Shown piece by piece: positions 1-8,700 of a DNA stretch of 64,000 bases. A program made the translations under genes and the position numbers. How positions within the stretch are numbered: the stretch's first letter is position 1; each line of letters opens with the position of its first letter. Source of the stretch: Euryarchaeota archaeon UBA182. GTDB taxonomy: Archaea > Thermoplasmatota > Poseidoniia > Poseidoniales > Thalassarchaeaceae. The notes under the pieces are model-generated. The model was not told the origin of the DNA. It searched no databases and was given only the letters and a program-made list of their open reading frames with translations. Location of the stretch: the NCBI GenBank assembly GCA_002495675.1, contig DAGH01000023.1:1-64000 (forward strand), read 5' to 3'.

Positions 1-243
1 CCCTCCATGGTCGTTGTTCCCCCAAGAACCCCATCCATCAACTGTCGCGTAGTCGATTAAATTCGCACGGCCAGAAAGCTCTGGTACAGTCCCCGGCTCT
101 AAGGTCATTGGCGTAATAAAAACAAGCAATGTATAGGTCCCCGCAACCAGTGCCATTCTGAAACCAATCCTTCTTTCTCTAGCCCGAGAACTAGCACCAT
201 TCCGTTCCACATAACGCCAAAGACAGCGAAGTTGTATCAACAT
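1..243 (-). CDS. N-terminal part of an unrecognised membrane protein, cut by the window edge
   Basis: An open frame of 81 codons starts at an ATG at 243 and runs without a stop to the window edge, so only the N-terminus is visible. The first 28 residues are very basic (LRCLWRYVERN, then RARERR). A hydrophobic stretch follows at about residues 30-46, then a Gly/Asn/Trp-rich segment containing GWGSWGNNDHGG. This fits a membrane protein whose N-terminus lies inside the cell. It is divergent from the gene at 284, with about 40 bases between the two starts. I do not recognise the family from this fragment. Confidence 0.5.
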   Translation of the reverse strand, partial: MLIQLRCLWRYVERNGASSRARERRIGFRMALVAGTYTLLVFITPMTLEPGTVPELSGRANLIDYATVDGWGSWGNNDHGG

Positions 244-283
244 TGCTCAATCGCATTGATGAGAAGGGCCTCGTTCGAAAACC

Positions 284-1063
284 ATGAGTCGCGCGGAGCT
301 TAGGGATGCCCTGATCGCATCTTTGGTGATTGCGGCCATGGCCACCATGGTTGTGAGCATCTTCTCACTCATCGGTCAAGAGAGTGGCGAATGGGCTCTT
401 ATTGATTCATTGTCGATTGGCCTACAAGCAGGAATTTTCACATTCGTGGTTGTTCTGTTCCTCACACTGCTAAGATTGAGGCACATTTCGGCCAATCCCA
501 CGCACAAAGAAGACAAAGAGGAGACTAGGCAGTTTTTGATAGGCCTGGGTCAAAATGTGATGATGTCCACGCCTGAGGGTCTATCGCACTCATGGACTCC
601 AGAGAATAAGATTCAGATAATCCGTGGAGTTATCACACTGAACTTAATTGGCCTCAGACCAGAAATTGCTGTCTCTATGGTACAGAGTCTGGTGGATAAC
701 AGACCTAGACTGGGAAGGCTGAGACTTGTAATCGGAAGAGAGGATAGTTGGGAAAGTGAGATTTCAACCCCCAACATCCGGCCAGCTGTATTGCAGCGAT
801 TGAGAATTGATGCCGAGCGGGCCCAGTGGCAAATAATCCAATCAAAATCAAGTGTGGTCTTACGTCCTACAGGAACCCCCCCCACTAAAGGAAAAGTATT
901 GCTTCGCTTGACCCTTTACGGACCAATAATGGTCCCATCTATGTTCTTTGCATTCAGGGATCTGGCTGGTGCAGAGGCAGAAGTTGCCGGTGGAGCCTTT
1001 GGGATACTGATGGGGATATTGCTCACGGCCCTAATGGCTAGCCACAGAGACAGAACTGGTTGA
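284..1063 (+). CDS. Hypothetical protein with two N-terminal and two C-terminal membrane segments
   Basis: The 259-residue product is not recognised. Two hydrophobic segments lie near residues 10-30 and 45-65. A soluble, mainly charged region of about 130 residues follows, and the C-terminus (about 205-250) has two further hydrophobic stretches, including a Gly-rich GGAFGILMGILLTALM. The topology suggests a membrane-anchored cytoplasmic middle domain. A 90-codon frame on the opposite strand is only a shadow. The gene stands alone on the plus strand, between a divergent neighbour and the convergent end of the suf operon. No function is proposed. Confidence 0.6.
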   Translation: MSRAELRDALIASLVIAAMATMVVSIFSLIGQESGEWALIDSLSIGLQAGIFTFVVVLFLTLLRLRHISANPTHKEDKEETRQFLIGLGQNVMMSTPEGLSHSWTPENKIQIIRGVITLNLIGLRPEIAVSMVQSLVDNRPRLGRLRLVIGREDSWESEISTPNIRPAVLQRLRIDAERAQWQIIQSKSSVVLRPTGTPPTKGKVLLRLTLYGPIMVPSMFFAFRDLAGAEAEVAGGAFGILMGILLTALMASHRDRTG

Positions 1064-1201
1064 TTAGTACCTAGGGACGCCTTCACAACAGGCTTCCACT
1101 ACCCTTCTGCATCGGGGGCATTCCATGTGCTGTTTCATTGGGACCGCATCCCCTCTGTAGCCACATTCGCAGAAAATACCCCTGCAATGGTCTGAGTCCA
1201 T
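1064..1201 (-). CDS. 45-residue Cys-rich mini-protein at the end of the suf operon
   Basis: A short frame lies directly downstream of sufD (35-base gap, same strand) and ends at the base next to the convergent stop at 1063. Its 45 residues include seven cysteines (positions 6, 11, 13, 28, 31, 38, 39), among them C-x-C and C-P-R-C pairs that look like a zinc or Fe-S knuckle, and two histidines. The high Cys content, its filling of the whole gap and its place after sufCBD argue for a real gene. Against it, there is no clear Shine-Dalgarno sequence before the ATG. A role as a metal or Fe-S accessory protein is inference from context. Confidence 0.5.
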   Translation of the reverse strand: MDSDHCRGIFCECGYRGDAVPMKQHMECPRCRRVVEACCEGVPRY

Positions 1202-1236
1202 GTTTGTTTTTGTGAGAACCAGGGCCTTAGTCTTGC

Positions 1237-2340
1237 TCAGATGTTCAAACCAATTAATGCGTCTTCAACCGCATCAATTAGCCAAGCGTGTACATCGTCA
1301 TTCCCCATCTGAGATAGTGTTGAGTTAAGGAAAGCAGCCACCAGTGCATCCTCCGCCTCTTCTCCAGACAGCCCTCGTGCCATGAGGTAGAATCGCTGGC
1401 TTTCATCAACAGGCCCATTCGCCGTGCCATGGCCGCACCCAACCACGTCATTTTCCTCGACTTCTAGTTCAGGTATACTGTTCGCCTTCGCCTTTTCAGA
1501 CAACAACAGGTTGTGGAACAATTGACCGGCATCAGCCTGTCTCGCTCCCTTTTCTATTCGCAACATTCCTGTTCCCACTGAAGTGCTATTACCGCCGCAA
1601 GCCGTATGCCATGCTAGACGACTGTAGGTGTTAGGGGCTAAATGACTGATCTCTATGTGGTGATCTAGATGCATCTGATCTGCAGACAGGAGGGATCCCA
1701 AGACATTTAGGTTTGATCCAGGGGCGTCCAAAAGATATCTGATGTCAGCCTTTGTCCATGCGCTTCCAGCACTCACGGTACCAGCGGTCACGGAAGAGTC
1801 GCGTCCCAATTTCAGAGCATCGACTCTCATGAGATTGCCATCGCGGGCCTTGTTTACGAAGACATCTTGGAGGAAGGAGCCAACTCCAGTGTGCCCTGTC
1901 CTCAGAATGCCCAACCATTCGGACGAGCCCTGAACTCTTGTCAATATCGTGGCCTCGCTAAATTTTCCGGTCTCTACGTGGATATGCACTGCATCTAATC
2001 CACCAGTAGGCTTGACATCGAGGATTAGCGGAGTTTCATTCCTCCAGTTTTCGGGGATCGTAATGCGGATGGCCTTCCCATTCGTTATCGCACTTAGGAA
2101 TGAGTTACTTACAAGCGACCCCTCGAATGGAATTGATATGGCATTTCCCATTTCGAGGCTTATGTCGGATGCTTCTTCACCATTGATCATGGATAGACTG
2201 ATTTCAGGGGTTGAAATTCCGTCCGGTATCTCATTTGGATTTCCGGTGGGGTGAACCCTTTTCCAAGGGGTGTACCTCCAAAGATGATCGGATCTTGGGG
2301 GCTCTTCCAATGAGAGGTATGCTTCTTCTGAGGCACTCAT
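1237..2340 (-). CDS. sufD: SufD, Fe-S cluster assembly scaffold subunit
   Basis: SufD forms the SufBC2D complex that builds Fe-S clusters from persulfide sulfur. The 367-residue protein has the SufBD beta-helix core and the characteristic C-terminal region, seen here as ENDVVGCGHGTANGPVDE followed by a FYLMARGLSGEEAED-type helix. I chose the ATG at 2340 over a GTG three codons upstream because a GGTGA stretch precedes it at normal spacing. It is the third gene of sufC-sufB-sufD, 21 bases after sufB. Length and order match the family. The less conserved middle is typical of SufD compared with SufB. Confidence 0.93.
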   Translation of the reverse strand: MSASEEAYLSLEEPPRSDHLWRYTPWKRVHPTGNPNEIPDGISTPEISLSMINGEEASDISLEMGNAISIPFEGSLVSNSFLSAITNGKAIRITIPENWRNETPLILDVKPTGGLDAVHIHVETGKFSEATILTRVQGSSEWLGILRTGHTGVGSFLQDVFVNKARDGNLMRVDALKLGRDSSVTAGTVSAGSAWTKADIRYLLDAPGSNLNVLGSLLSADQMHLDHHIEISHLAPNTYSRLAWHTACGGNSTSVGTGMLRIEKGARQADAGQLFHNLLLSEKAKANSIPELEVEENDVVGCGHGTANGPVDESQRFYLMARGLSGEEAEDALVAAFLNSTLSQMGNDDVHAWLIDAVEDALIGLNI

Positions 2341-2361
2341 TACATTCACCTTCGAGTGGTA

Positions 2362-3771
2362 TCAACCGATGCTACCTTCCATCTCGAGGGCCATTAGTTT
2401 GTTCAGTTCGACGGCATATTCCATGGGGAGCTCGCGAGTGAATGGCTCAAAGAACCCATTGACAATCATTGCCAATGCCTCCTCCTCTGAGTGGCCACGA
2501 CTCATTAAGTAGAATACTTGATCATCACTGACCTTGGATACACTTGCTTCATGTTCGCACCGGGCAGAGGCGTTGGCGACTTCCATTGTTGGATAGGTGT
2601 CAGTCTGGCTCTCATCATCCAGAATCAAGGCGTCACAGACAACATTCAGTTTGCAGTTCTCTGCTTTGGGTGAGACAGTCACCATCCCTCTGTAGGACCC
2701 TCTTCCCCCGTCTTTAGATATGGATTTGGAGAGAATCTTGCTGGTTGTATTGGAAGCCAAGTGGTGAACTTTGGCACCGGCATCTTGATGCTGACCCTTT
2801 CCTGCATAGGCGATGGAAATCACTTCGGCATGAGACCCCTCTCCTTTGAGTATGACTGATGGGTACTTCATTGTCAATTTCGATCCGATGTTGCCATCAA
2901 TCCACTCAATAGATGCATCTTTGTGGGCTATCCCTCTTTTTGTGACAAGGTTGTATACGTTAGCCGACCAATTCTGGATGGTCGAATATCGGATGTGGGC
3001 GCCATCTAGTGCGATGAGTTCGACTACTGCTGAATGTAGTGAGTCCGTGGAGTATGTTGGTGCAGTACAGCCTTCTACGTAGTGTATGCTGGAACCTTCG
3101 TCAGCTATGATAAGGGTCCTTTCGAATTGACCCATGTTTTTGGCATTGATTCTGAAGTATGCTTGAACAGGCATCTCCACCTTGATGCCCTTGGGCACAT
3201 AGATGAATGAGCCACCGGACCAAACTGCGGTGTTCAGAGCGGAGAACTTGTTATCTTGGTATGGAATCACGCTACAAAAATACTCCTTGACGAGATCTGG
3301 GTACTCCCGCAGACCACTGTCCATGTCTAGGAAGATGACCCCCTGGGCCTCTAGGTCCTCCCTGATGCTATGATATACTGCCTCGGACTCATATTGGGCC
3401 GTGACTCCGGATAACCATTTTTGCTCTGCTTCTGGTATGCCAAGACGATCAAATGTGTTCCTGATGTCATCTGGAACATCGTCCCAGTCTTTCTCAGTGG
3501 CATCCGATGAACGTAGGTAATAACATACCTCGTCGAATTTGATTCCTTCCAAGGCCTCTCGATCTCCGAAACCAGGCATTGGCCTATTCACGAAATGGTG
3601 ATATGCCTTCACCCTGATTTCTGTCATCCACTCAGGTTCATTCTTGATCGCGGATATTTTCCTAACGACATCTTCACTAAGCCCAGAGTCGAACCTGATC
3701 GTTGAGTGCTCCGGGTCATGCCATCCTAGATCGTAGTCTCCAACAGCTTCTCTTGCCTCTTCCATAGCCAT
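2362..3771 (-). CDS. sufB: SufB, Fe-S cluster assembly scaffold subunit
   Basis: This is the core scaffold of the SufBCD complex, about 469 residues. Recognisable SufB blocks include SAVVELIALDGAHIRYSTIQ, NWSANVYNLVTKRG and the C-terminal CEHEASVSKVSDDQVFYLMS with its conserved Cys, Glu and His. The frame extends upstream to 3813 inside sufC, but the ATG at 3771 is preferred: a GGGAG sequence inside the last sufC codons stands nine bases before it, and the family start fits. It lies immediately after sufC and before sufD and is probably co-transcribed with both. Confidence 0.95.
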   Translation of the reverse strand: MAMEEAREAVGDYDLGWHDPEHSTIRFDSGLSEDVVRKISAIKNEPEWMTEIRVKAYHHFVNRPMPGFGDREALEGIKFDEVCYYLRSSDATEKDWDDVPDDIRNTFDRLGIPEAEQKWLSGVTAQYESEAVYHSIREDLEAQGVIFLDMDSGLREYPDLVKEYFCSVIPYQDNKFSALNTAVWSGGSFIYVPKGIKVEMPVQAYFRINAKNMGQFERTLIIADEGSSIHYVEGCTAPTYSTDSLHSAVVELIALDGAHIRYSTIQNWSANVYNLVTKRGIAHKDASIEWIDGNIGSKLTMKYPSVILKGEGSHAEVISIAYAGKGQHQDAGAKVHHLASNTTSKILSKSISKDGGRGSYRGMVTVSPKAENCKLNVVCDALILDDESQTDTYPTMEVANASARCEHEASVSKVSDDQVFYLMSRGHSEEEALAMIVNGFFEPFTRELPMEYAVELNKLMALEMEGSIG

Positions 3772-3775
3772 AACT

Positions 3776-4546
3776 TCACTCTCCCTCATTGTTTCCAGAC
3801 TCAAGCCATTCATACCCTCTTTCTTCTAGTTCAAGGGCGAGTTCGGGCCCACCACTCCTGACTATCTTCCCTTCTATTAGGACATGGACGTAGTCGGGTT
3901 TAACATGCTCGAGAATTCTACTGTAGTGGGTGATTATGAGAGCACCTGAGTCTGACCCTCTTATGGCAGTATTGATGCCTCGTGAAACGACTCTTATTCC
4001 GTCTATGTCTAGCCCTGAGTCGGTTTCATCAAGAATAGCAAGCTTGGGTTTTAGAAGCATCAATTGAAGAATCTCGAATCGTTTTTTCTCACCGCCACTA
4101 AAGCCGTCGTTTACGTACCTTGACAGAAATGATCTGGGGATAGAGACCTCTTCCATAGCCGACTTGAGAGCCTCTCTGAACACAGGCCCCTTAGCCGAGT
4201 CCTCCCCTCTTATCGAGGCGACGGACTTTCTCAGGAAGTGCCCGACTTGCAGACCGGGGACAGCCTGGGGGTATTGGAAAGAGAGAAAAACTCCTTTCCT
4301 TGCTCTTTCCCAGGCTTCCAATTCAAGGAGGTCCTCGCCATCCAGAGAGATCTTGCCCGAACTTATCTCATAGTCAGGGTGTCCCATGATGGTGCTAGCA
4401 GCAGTTGTCTTTCCACTTCCATTTCTTCCCATGATGGCATGAATTTCTCCCGGAGCGATATTGAGGTTGATACCGTGTAGTATCTCATTGCCCTCAATGC
4501 CAACGTGAAGGTCTTTGATTGACAAGACGGGTTGAGTGTCCGACAT
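3776..4546 (-). CDS. sufC: SufC, ABC-type ATPase of the SufBCD complex
   Basis: SufC is the cytosolic ATPase that drives Fe-S assembly on SufB/SufD. Visible motifs in the 256-residue product are Walker A GRNGSGKT (40-47), the Q-loop (Q91), the signature FSGGEKKR (149-156), Walker B ILDETDSGLD (171-180) and the switch His in ITHYSR (about 207). The frame can be extended to 4636, but the family begins at MSDTQPVLSIKDL, and a GGAG sequence lies just upstream of that ATG, so the start is set at 4546. It is the first gene of the operon. A NifU-domain gene is read divergently. Confidence 0.95.
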   Translation of the reverse strand: MSDTQPVLSIKDLHVGIEGNEILHGINLNIAPGEIHAIMGRNGSGKTTAASTIMGHPDYEISSGKISLDGEDLLELEAWERARKGVFLSFQYPQAVPGLQVGHFLRKSVASIRGEDSAKGPVFREALKSAMEEVSIPRSFLSRYVNDGFSGGEKKRFEILQLMLLKPKLAILDETDSGLDIDGIRVVSRGINTAIRGSDSGALIITHYSRILEHVKPDYVHVLIEGKIVRSGGPELALELEERGYEWLESGNNEGE

Positions 4547-4642
4547 TTTAGATGCTCTCCTACCTCGGCCTTGAAGCCACGGCTTTTCAACCCCTTTATG
4601 TGTCCATGAGATCAAACATAACATAATCCTCTGCACTTTGGG
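4547..4642. promoter_or_regulatory. Divergent control region between sufC and the NifU-domain gene
   Basis: The 96 bases lie between two outward-reading start codons, so promoters for both must lie here. An A/T-rich CATAACATAA stretch about 20-30 bases upstream of the ATG at 4643 is a possible archaeal TATA element for the plus-strand gene. On the minus strand an ACATAAAGG stretch about 45 bases before the sufC ATG is a weaker candidate. Placement is by eye. No operator repeat is obvious. Confidence 0.3.
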
Positions 4643-5140
4643 ATGAACATGCCTGCCCCCTCAAGCCCCCGCCCAGACGATGATCTCGAGACTCTCTATC
4701 GATCACAGATTCAATCTATGATGACTGAAGAATCACAAAAGCGCATTGACAGGCATGTCGACCCAGAGGAGGACAAAAGACTCCTGAATTTGGATATCGT
4801 TGAATTGGTCTCCTCTTCATCCGAGGATGCTGTCCCAGCGCTCATGGCACGATTAGGAGTTGTGAGGGCAGCACTGATAGGCCACGGTGGCGCACTTGTT
4901 ATACACGCCCACTCGATAACCAAGGATCAAGCAGGTGCAGAGTTTCTTTCCCTGGTAATAGACCTCGACGGAGCTTGTGTTTCCTGTGGTGCTGCTCCAG
5001 GCACATTGAAGGGCATTCAAGACGACTTGCTGTCAGACCCTAAAATCTCACGCGTCAGATTCAACAAAGGTATGCTTGACTGGTTCACAGAGATCCAGAG
5101 AGAATTTGTCCTAGAGCACGGGGGGGTCACTTTCTCCTGA
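4643..5140 (+). CDS. NifU C-terminal domain protein, probable Fe-S carrier or scaffold
   Basis: The C-terminal 85 residues match the NifU-like domain: a hydrophobic strand, then GACVSC (Cys112 and Cys115), then GTLKGIQDDLL and a short V-rich strand. In the family the C-x-x-C pair binds a labile cluster and hands it to apoproteins. The N-terminal 60 residues are acidic and not recognised. The spacing of the conserved Gly and Thr around the cysteines is as in NifU/NfuA. The divergent position beside sufCBD supports a joint role in Fe-S supply. The start could also be the Met two codons downstream. Confidence 0.8.
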   Translation: MNMPAPSSPRPDDDLETLYRSQIQSMMTEESQKRIDRHVDPEEDKRLLNLDIVELVSSSSEDAVPALMARLGVVRAALIGHGGALVIHAHSITKDQAGAEFLSLVIDLDGACVSCGAAPGTLKGIQDDLLSDPKISRVRFNKGMLDWFTEIQREFVLEHGGVTFS

Positions 5141-5143
5141 TCC

Positions 5144-5749
5144 TCAGATCTCTACAGACAAGACCCGCCGTAGTCTTTTAACGGCCTTTGACGAGAATCC
5201 CAAAACTGTTATTTCATCACCATCAGATATATCGATATGTCGAGATGCAAGCCCCATAATGTCGTAGCCACCCGCTTTCCCCTTCCACGAACCTGTCCTT
5301 ACCAACTCTTCTAGATCACCATCCATCAATGGCTGCATGAATACTTCGGATTTGTCTGAAAACAACTCCCATGTAATCACTTGATTTGGAGTGATTAAAG
5401 CGGTGCAACTGTGGACATAATGCCTCTTTCCAGAGAGACTTCTGAGCATATTCTCCGCTTCTTTAGAATCATGCGGTTTTCCCAATGCAATCCCCGAGGT
5501 TGGGTCTTCTACCAATGTATCCGAAACCAACGCTATCCAATCATTCGGCTTCACTTCAAGGTCACGCCTAGCGCGGGTAGCCTTTGCATTGGCTATGTCC
5601 CTTACAGTGGTCGGCACATCTCCTTTTGTTGAGTACCTTGACTCATCTATGTCCATTGATCTAAATTCTATTTGGTGCCCGTTCATCCAATCCTGCTTTG
5701 AAATCCAGTCCCTCCTTCTCGTCGAGGAGGAAGCTAGGATGACCCTCAT
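5144..5749 (-). CDS. maf: Maf-family nucleoside triphosphate pyrophosphatase
   Basis: Maf proteins hydrolyse non-canonical or modified nucleoside triphosphates to monophosphates, a house-cleaning role. The 201-residue protein begins with the family signature ILASSSTRRRDWI, then has the IDES segment, the catalytic LVSDTLV motif, LGKPHDSKEAENMLRSLSGK and a C-terminal KAGGYDIMG block equivalent to the usual AGgYaiqg. Its ATG overlaps the stop of the upstream subtilase gene (TGATG), so the two are translationally coupled. The downstream neighbour on the other strand ends four bases away. Confidence 0.9.
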   Translation of the reverse strand: MRVILASSSTRRRDWISKQDWMNGHQIEFRSMDIDESRYSTKGDVPTTVRDIANAKATRARRDLEVKPNDWIALVSDTLVEDPTSGIALGKPHDSKEAENMLRSLSGKRHYVHSCTALITPNQVITWELFSDKSEVFMQPLMDGDLEELVRTGSWKGKAGGYDIMGLASRHIDISDGDEITVLGFSSKAVKRLRRVLSVEI

Positions 5750-8700
5750 CAGAAGCCCTCAACCCGCGCTCCGCAAGACGGACAAGTCGTTTTTCTTATC
5801 TCCTTGAACAGTTCAAACCGGGCATGACAGACATTGCACATCACCGTTCTGTACGGGTTAGTTGGGTCCGTTGGCGGAGGTGGAACAGGTTTGGTTTCAA
5901 CAACAAACTCTGGTTGTGAAGTTATCACTCTCGGGGCTACTTCCTCCACCTCGTCCTGGTCAATCTCCAATGCATCCTCTGGGTCAGCTTCGATTACCAC
6001 GGAAGCAGACCTCCTCCTGTCTCTCATATTCGAGAATCCCTGCCTAACAGTCCCGACGAGTAGGGAGATCAGTATTACCAAAATTGCAGTCGCGATGCCT
6101 ATCAACAGTAAATTGAACTCGGTCTCTTCCAATCCAAGGGCCAATCTTGCAGACTCAAAGATATTCGTCGGACCATCATCCAAATCTCCATTGCTTGTAA
6201 TTTCAATGATGGCCCAGCCGCCGGAAGAAGTCTGAACCATGAAAGGAAAAACAAGACCGTCAGAAACGGCCGAGGCTGCATAAGCTCTTCCAGAAGACAC
6301 CCTATTTCCTATTCCAATCCAACCCTCTTCCGGGTCGATCACCCCCACGCTCACCACACGTCCGACCGGGCTGATATGGTCATACACGACAAACAAGGTA
6401 TCCCCCCGTTGAGAGATTTTGACATATTCCCCTCCTCTGGCAAGGGTGGTTGTGGATACCCCATTGGAAAGGCCGAAACTTTCGTCCACAATCACTGTTT
6501 TTAGAACAGAACGGTCTGGGTCCCCCTCAAACCATGCCATCGAGACACTATCTTCGCCATCCACGCTAGTCACAGCCATTGTAGGAGAGGATGCCTGAAC
6601 GGCAATCGCCCTCTTGTAGAACCATGAATCAGTCCCCTGAATACCGTGTGCGTACCATAGCCCCAGGACGGGTTCCGATGACGTATCGTTCCTAGATGAC
6701 ACGTAGGCGATATGAATCAAGTCATCTCCGATCTCTACTTCAATCGGCGCTTCGCTCAGGGACATGGAATCAACATCCCGAATTACATTCTCAGTTAGCT
6801 CCCACTCACTTGCTGATTGTGGCTTCTCTCCACGAAGAGTAAAGATGGACTCCGAGGGTTCGAAGAGTGATCCACTCAGCATGTCCCTTAGATATCCTGC
6901 GATTACGATTTCACCGTCATCCTCGTCCAAATCTACACCGAAATAATCACCTATGTTTTTCGGGAGTGGATCCATGAGGTCTTGAGGGACCGTCAACGAG
7001 CACTGATCATCAACTGTGGCGTATGAGACAGTCTCGCTCAATACCCCAGTTCCAGTGACAAGCCTCCGAGTCCAAACGACATGTGCAATACTGCTGTCAT
7101 CTACAGTGGCTGAAATCGATCCACCCCAAAATCTTTCGAGTGGGGTATTGCACTTTATTATCTCTCCATTCGCCTCGATTCTGTGCATGACAATTTGAGT
7201 GCCTTCAGAGGTGAGAATTAGCCCCGTCTCTCGGAATGAAATCACCGAAAGGGGCTGTTCCAATTCTCCGATGGAGGTCAACCTAGTCTTTACTTGGGAG
7301 TCCTCAACAACAATCGATCCTTCGAGCTCATTGTTAGACCAATCTTCGTCTGTTAACTCCGGACCAGTGACAGTGAATCTATATCTCATCATGCCGGAGT
7401 CGCGGCCTTGGACTGGGAACTCAATTATCACACTCTGTCCAGATGGAAGCATCGACAAAGATCTGGAAGAAACCGGTAACCAACCAACTCCTCCAGAGTC
7501 CATCGAGTAAAATGTGACCTCGACGGACGATGCATCTTCAGATCCTTGGTTTTTCACCATCGCGCTGAGAATAAACTGATCACCGGGCGTGGGCATGGCT
7601 GGCGAAGCAAATACCCCCCCGTCCAGAACCACGATATCTACCCCCTCTGCGAGTGCATTGACTTCAAAGTCGATCGAAGCGGTGTTGTCGGTCTCGTCCA
7701 ACTCCTCTATGGAGTTGGTATTGTCAATTATCACTTTGACGTCCTTGGTACCAGCAATAGATGGGCTCCAGTAGAGCGTGAAAGGAACTTGCTCGCCAAC
7801 GGATACCTTCTCAATGGTGGTCTCATATCTTCTTTGCCCGTCCTCAAAGAGTGAGATGAGGATGTCGTTGGCACCAACATCTCCCTCGTTTCTAACTTCT
7901 CCCCGTACTTCGAGAAATGATCCAACCAATGATTCCCTGATTGGAATCCCGTAGTCAGTCACCTGCACCCCATCCATCAGAATAAGGTTAGGCCTTGGTG
8001 GCAGGTTATCGATGTCAATCGTTCTGCGCTCAACTTCGCTCTTCAGACCCCCACCAGAGATCACTTGGAGATAGAGGTCGTGTTCGCCCTCCTCGTATTC
8101 TCGAGTGTCTATTGAGAATTGGAACTCACCTGTGTACCCATCTCGATTGATGTTCTGTTCCGACAGAGTGGGGCCATCTTCCCAATCGCCATTGTCTATC
8201 TTCCAGCGCATGAACCCGCCATCGATCGTCGAATAAGATCCCTCAACGGCCATTAAACCTGAAACGACCGAGTCCTGTTCTGGCCCTGATATCCCTATGT
8301 CTATGTTCCCAACTGGATGCGTGCTTTGATTGGTCTGGCTTCTTCTTCCCGACTCGTTTGTTGCTGTGGCAGATAGTCTCAGATTTGCGTTGTAATAGTC
8401 GTTCACATCTATCTCAGGAACCAATACAGTAGTAGTCCATCTTCCTTCAAGTAAGGTGATGTTCGTTTCGTTTAAGACCATGGTTTTGAATGACTCAATC
8501 TTACCATTTGGCATCTCTTTTCTGTAGGTCAGCTCAGCACTTACTTCAATTGCGTCAACGCCGCTGGTACTTGGATCGCTTTTGTTGAGTATGCCACTAA
8601 AAGAGTAATTTTTGCCTTGAGCTAGCCATTCTCCCTCAAGAGGGGATTGAACGTGAACCCATTCCGCGCCGCCAACGATCTGAGTGCATTCGCCCCCGAT

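Noticed and set aside
5834..6235. A 133-codon plus-strand frame inside the subtilase gene
   Set aside because: It lies opposite the membrane-proximal part of a clear coding region and shows Ser/Thr/Pro-rich shadow composition.
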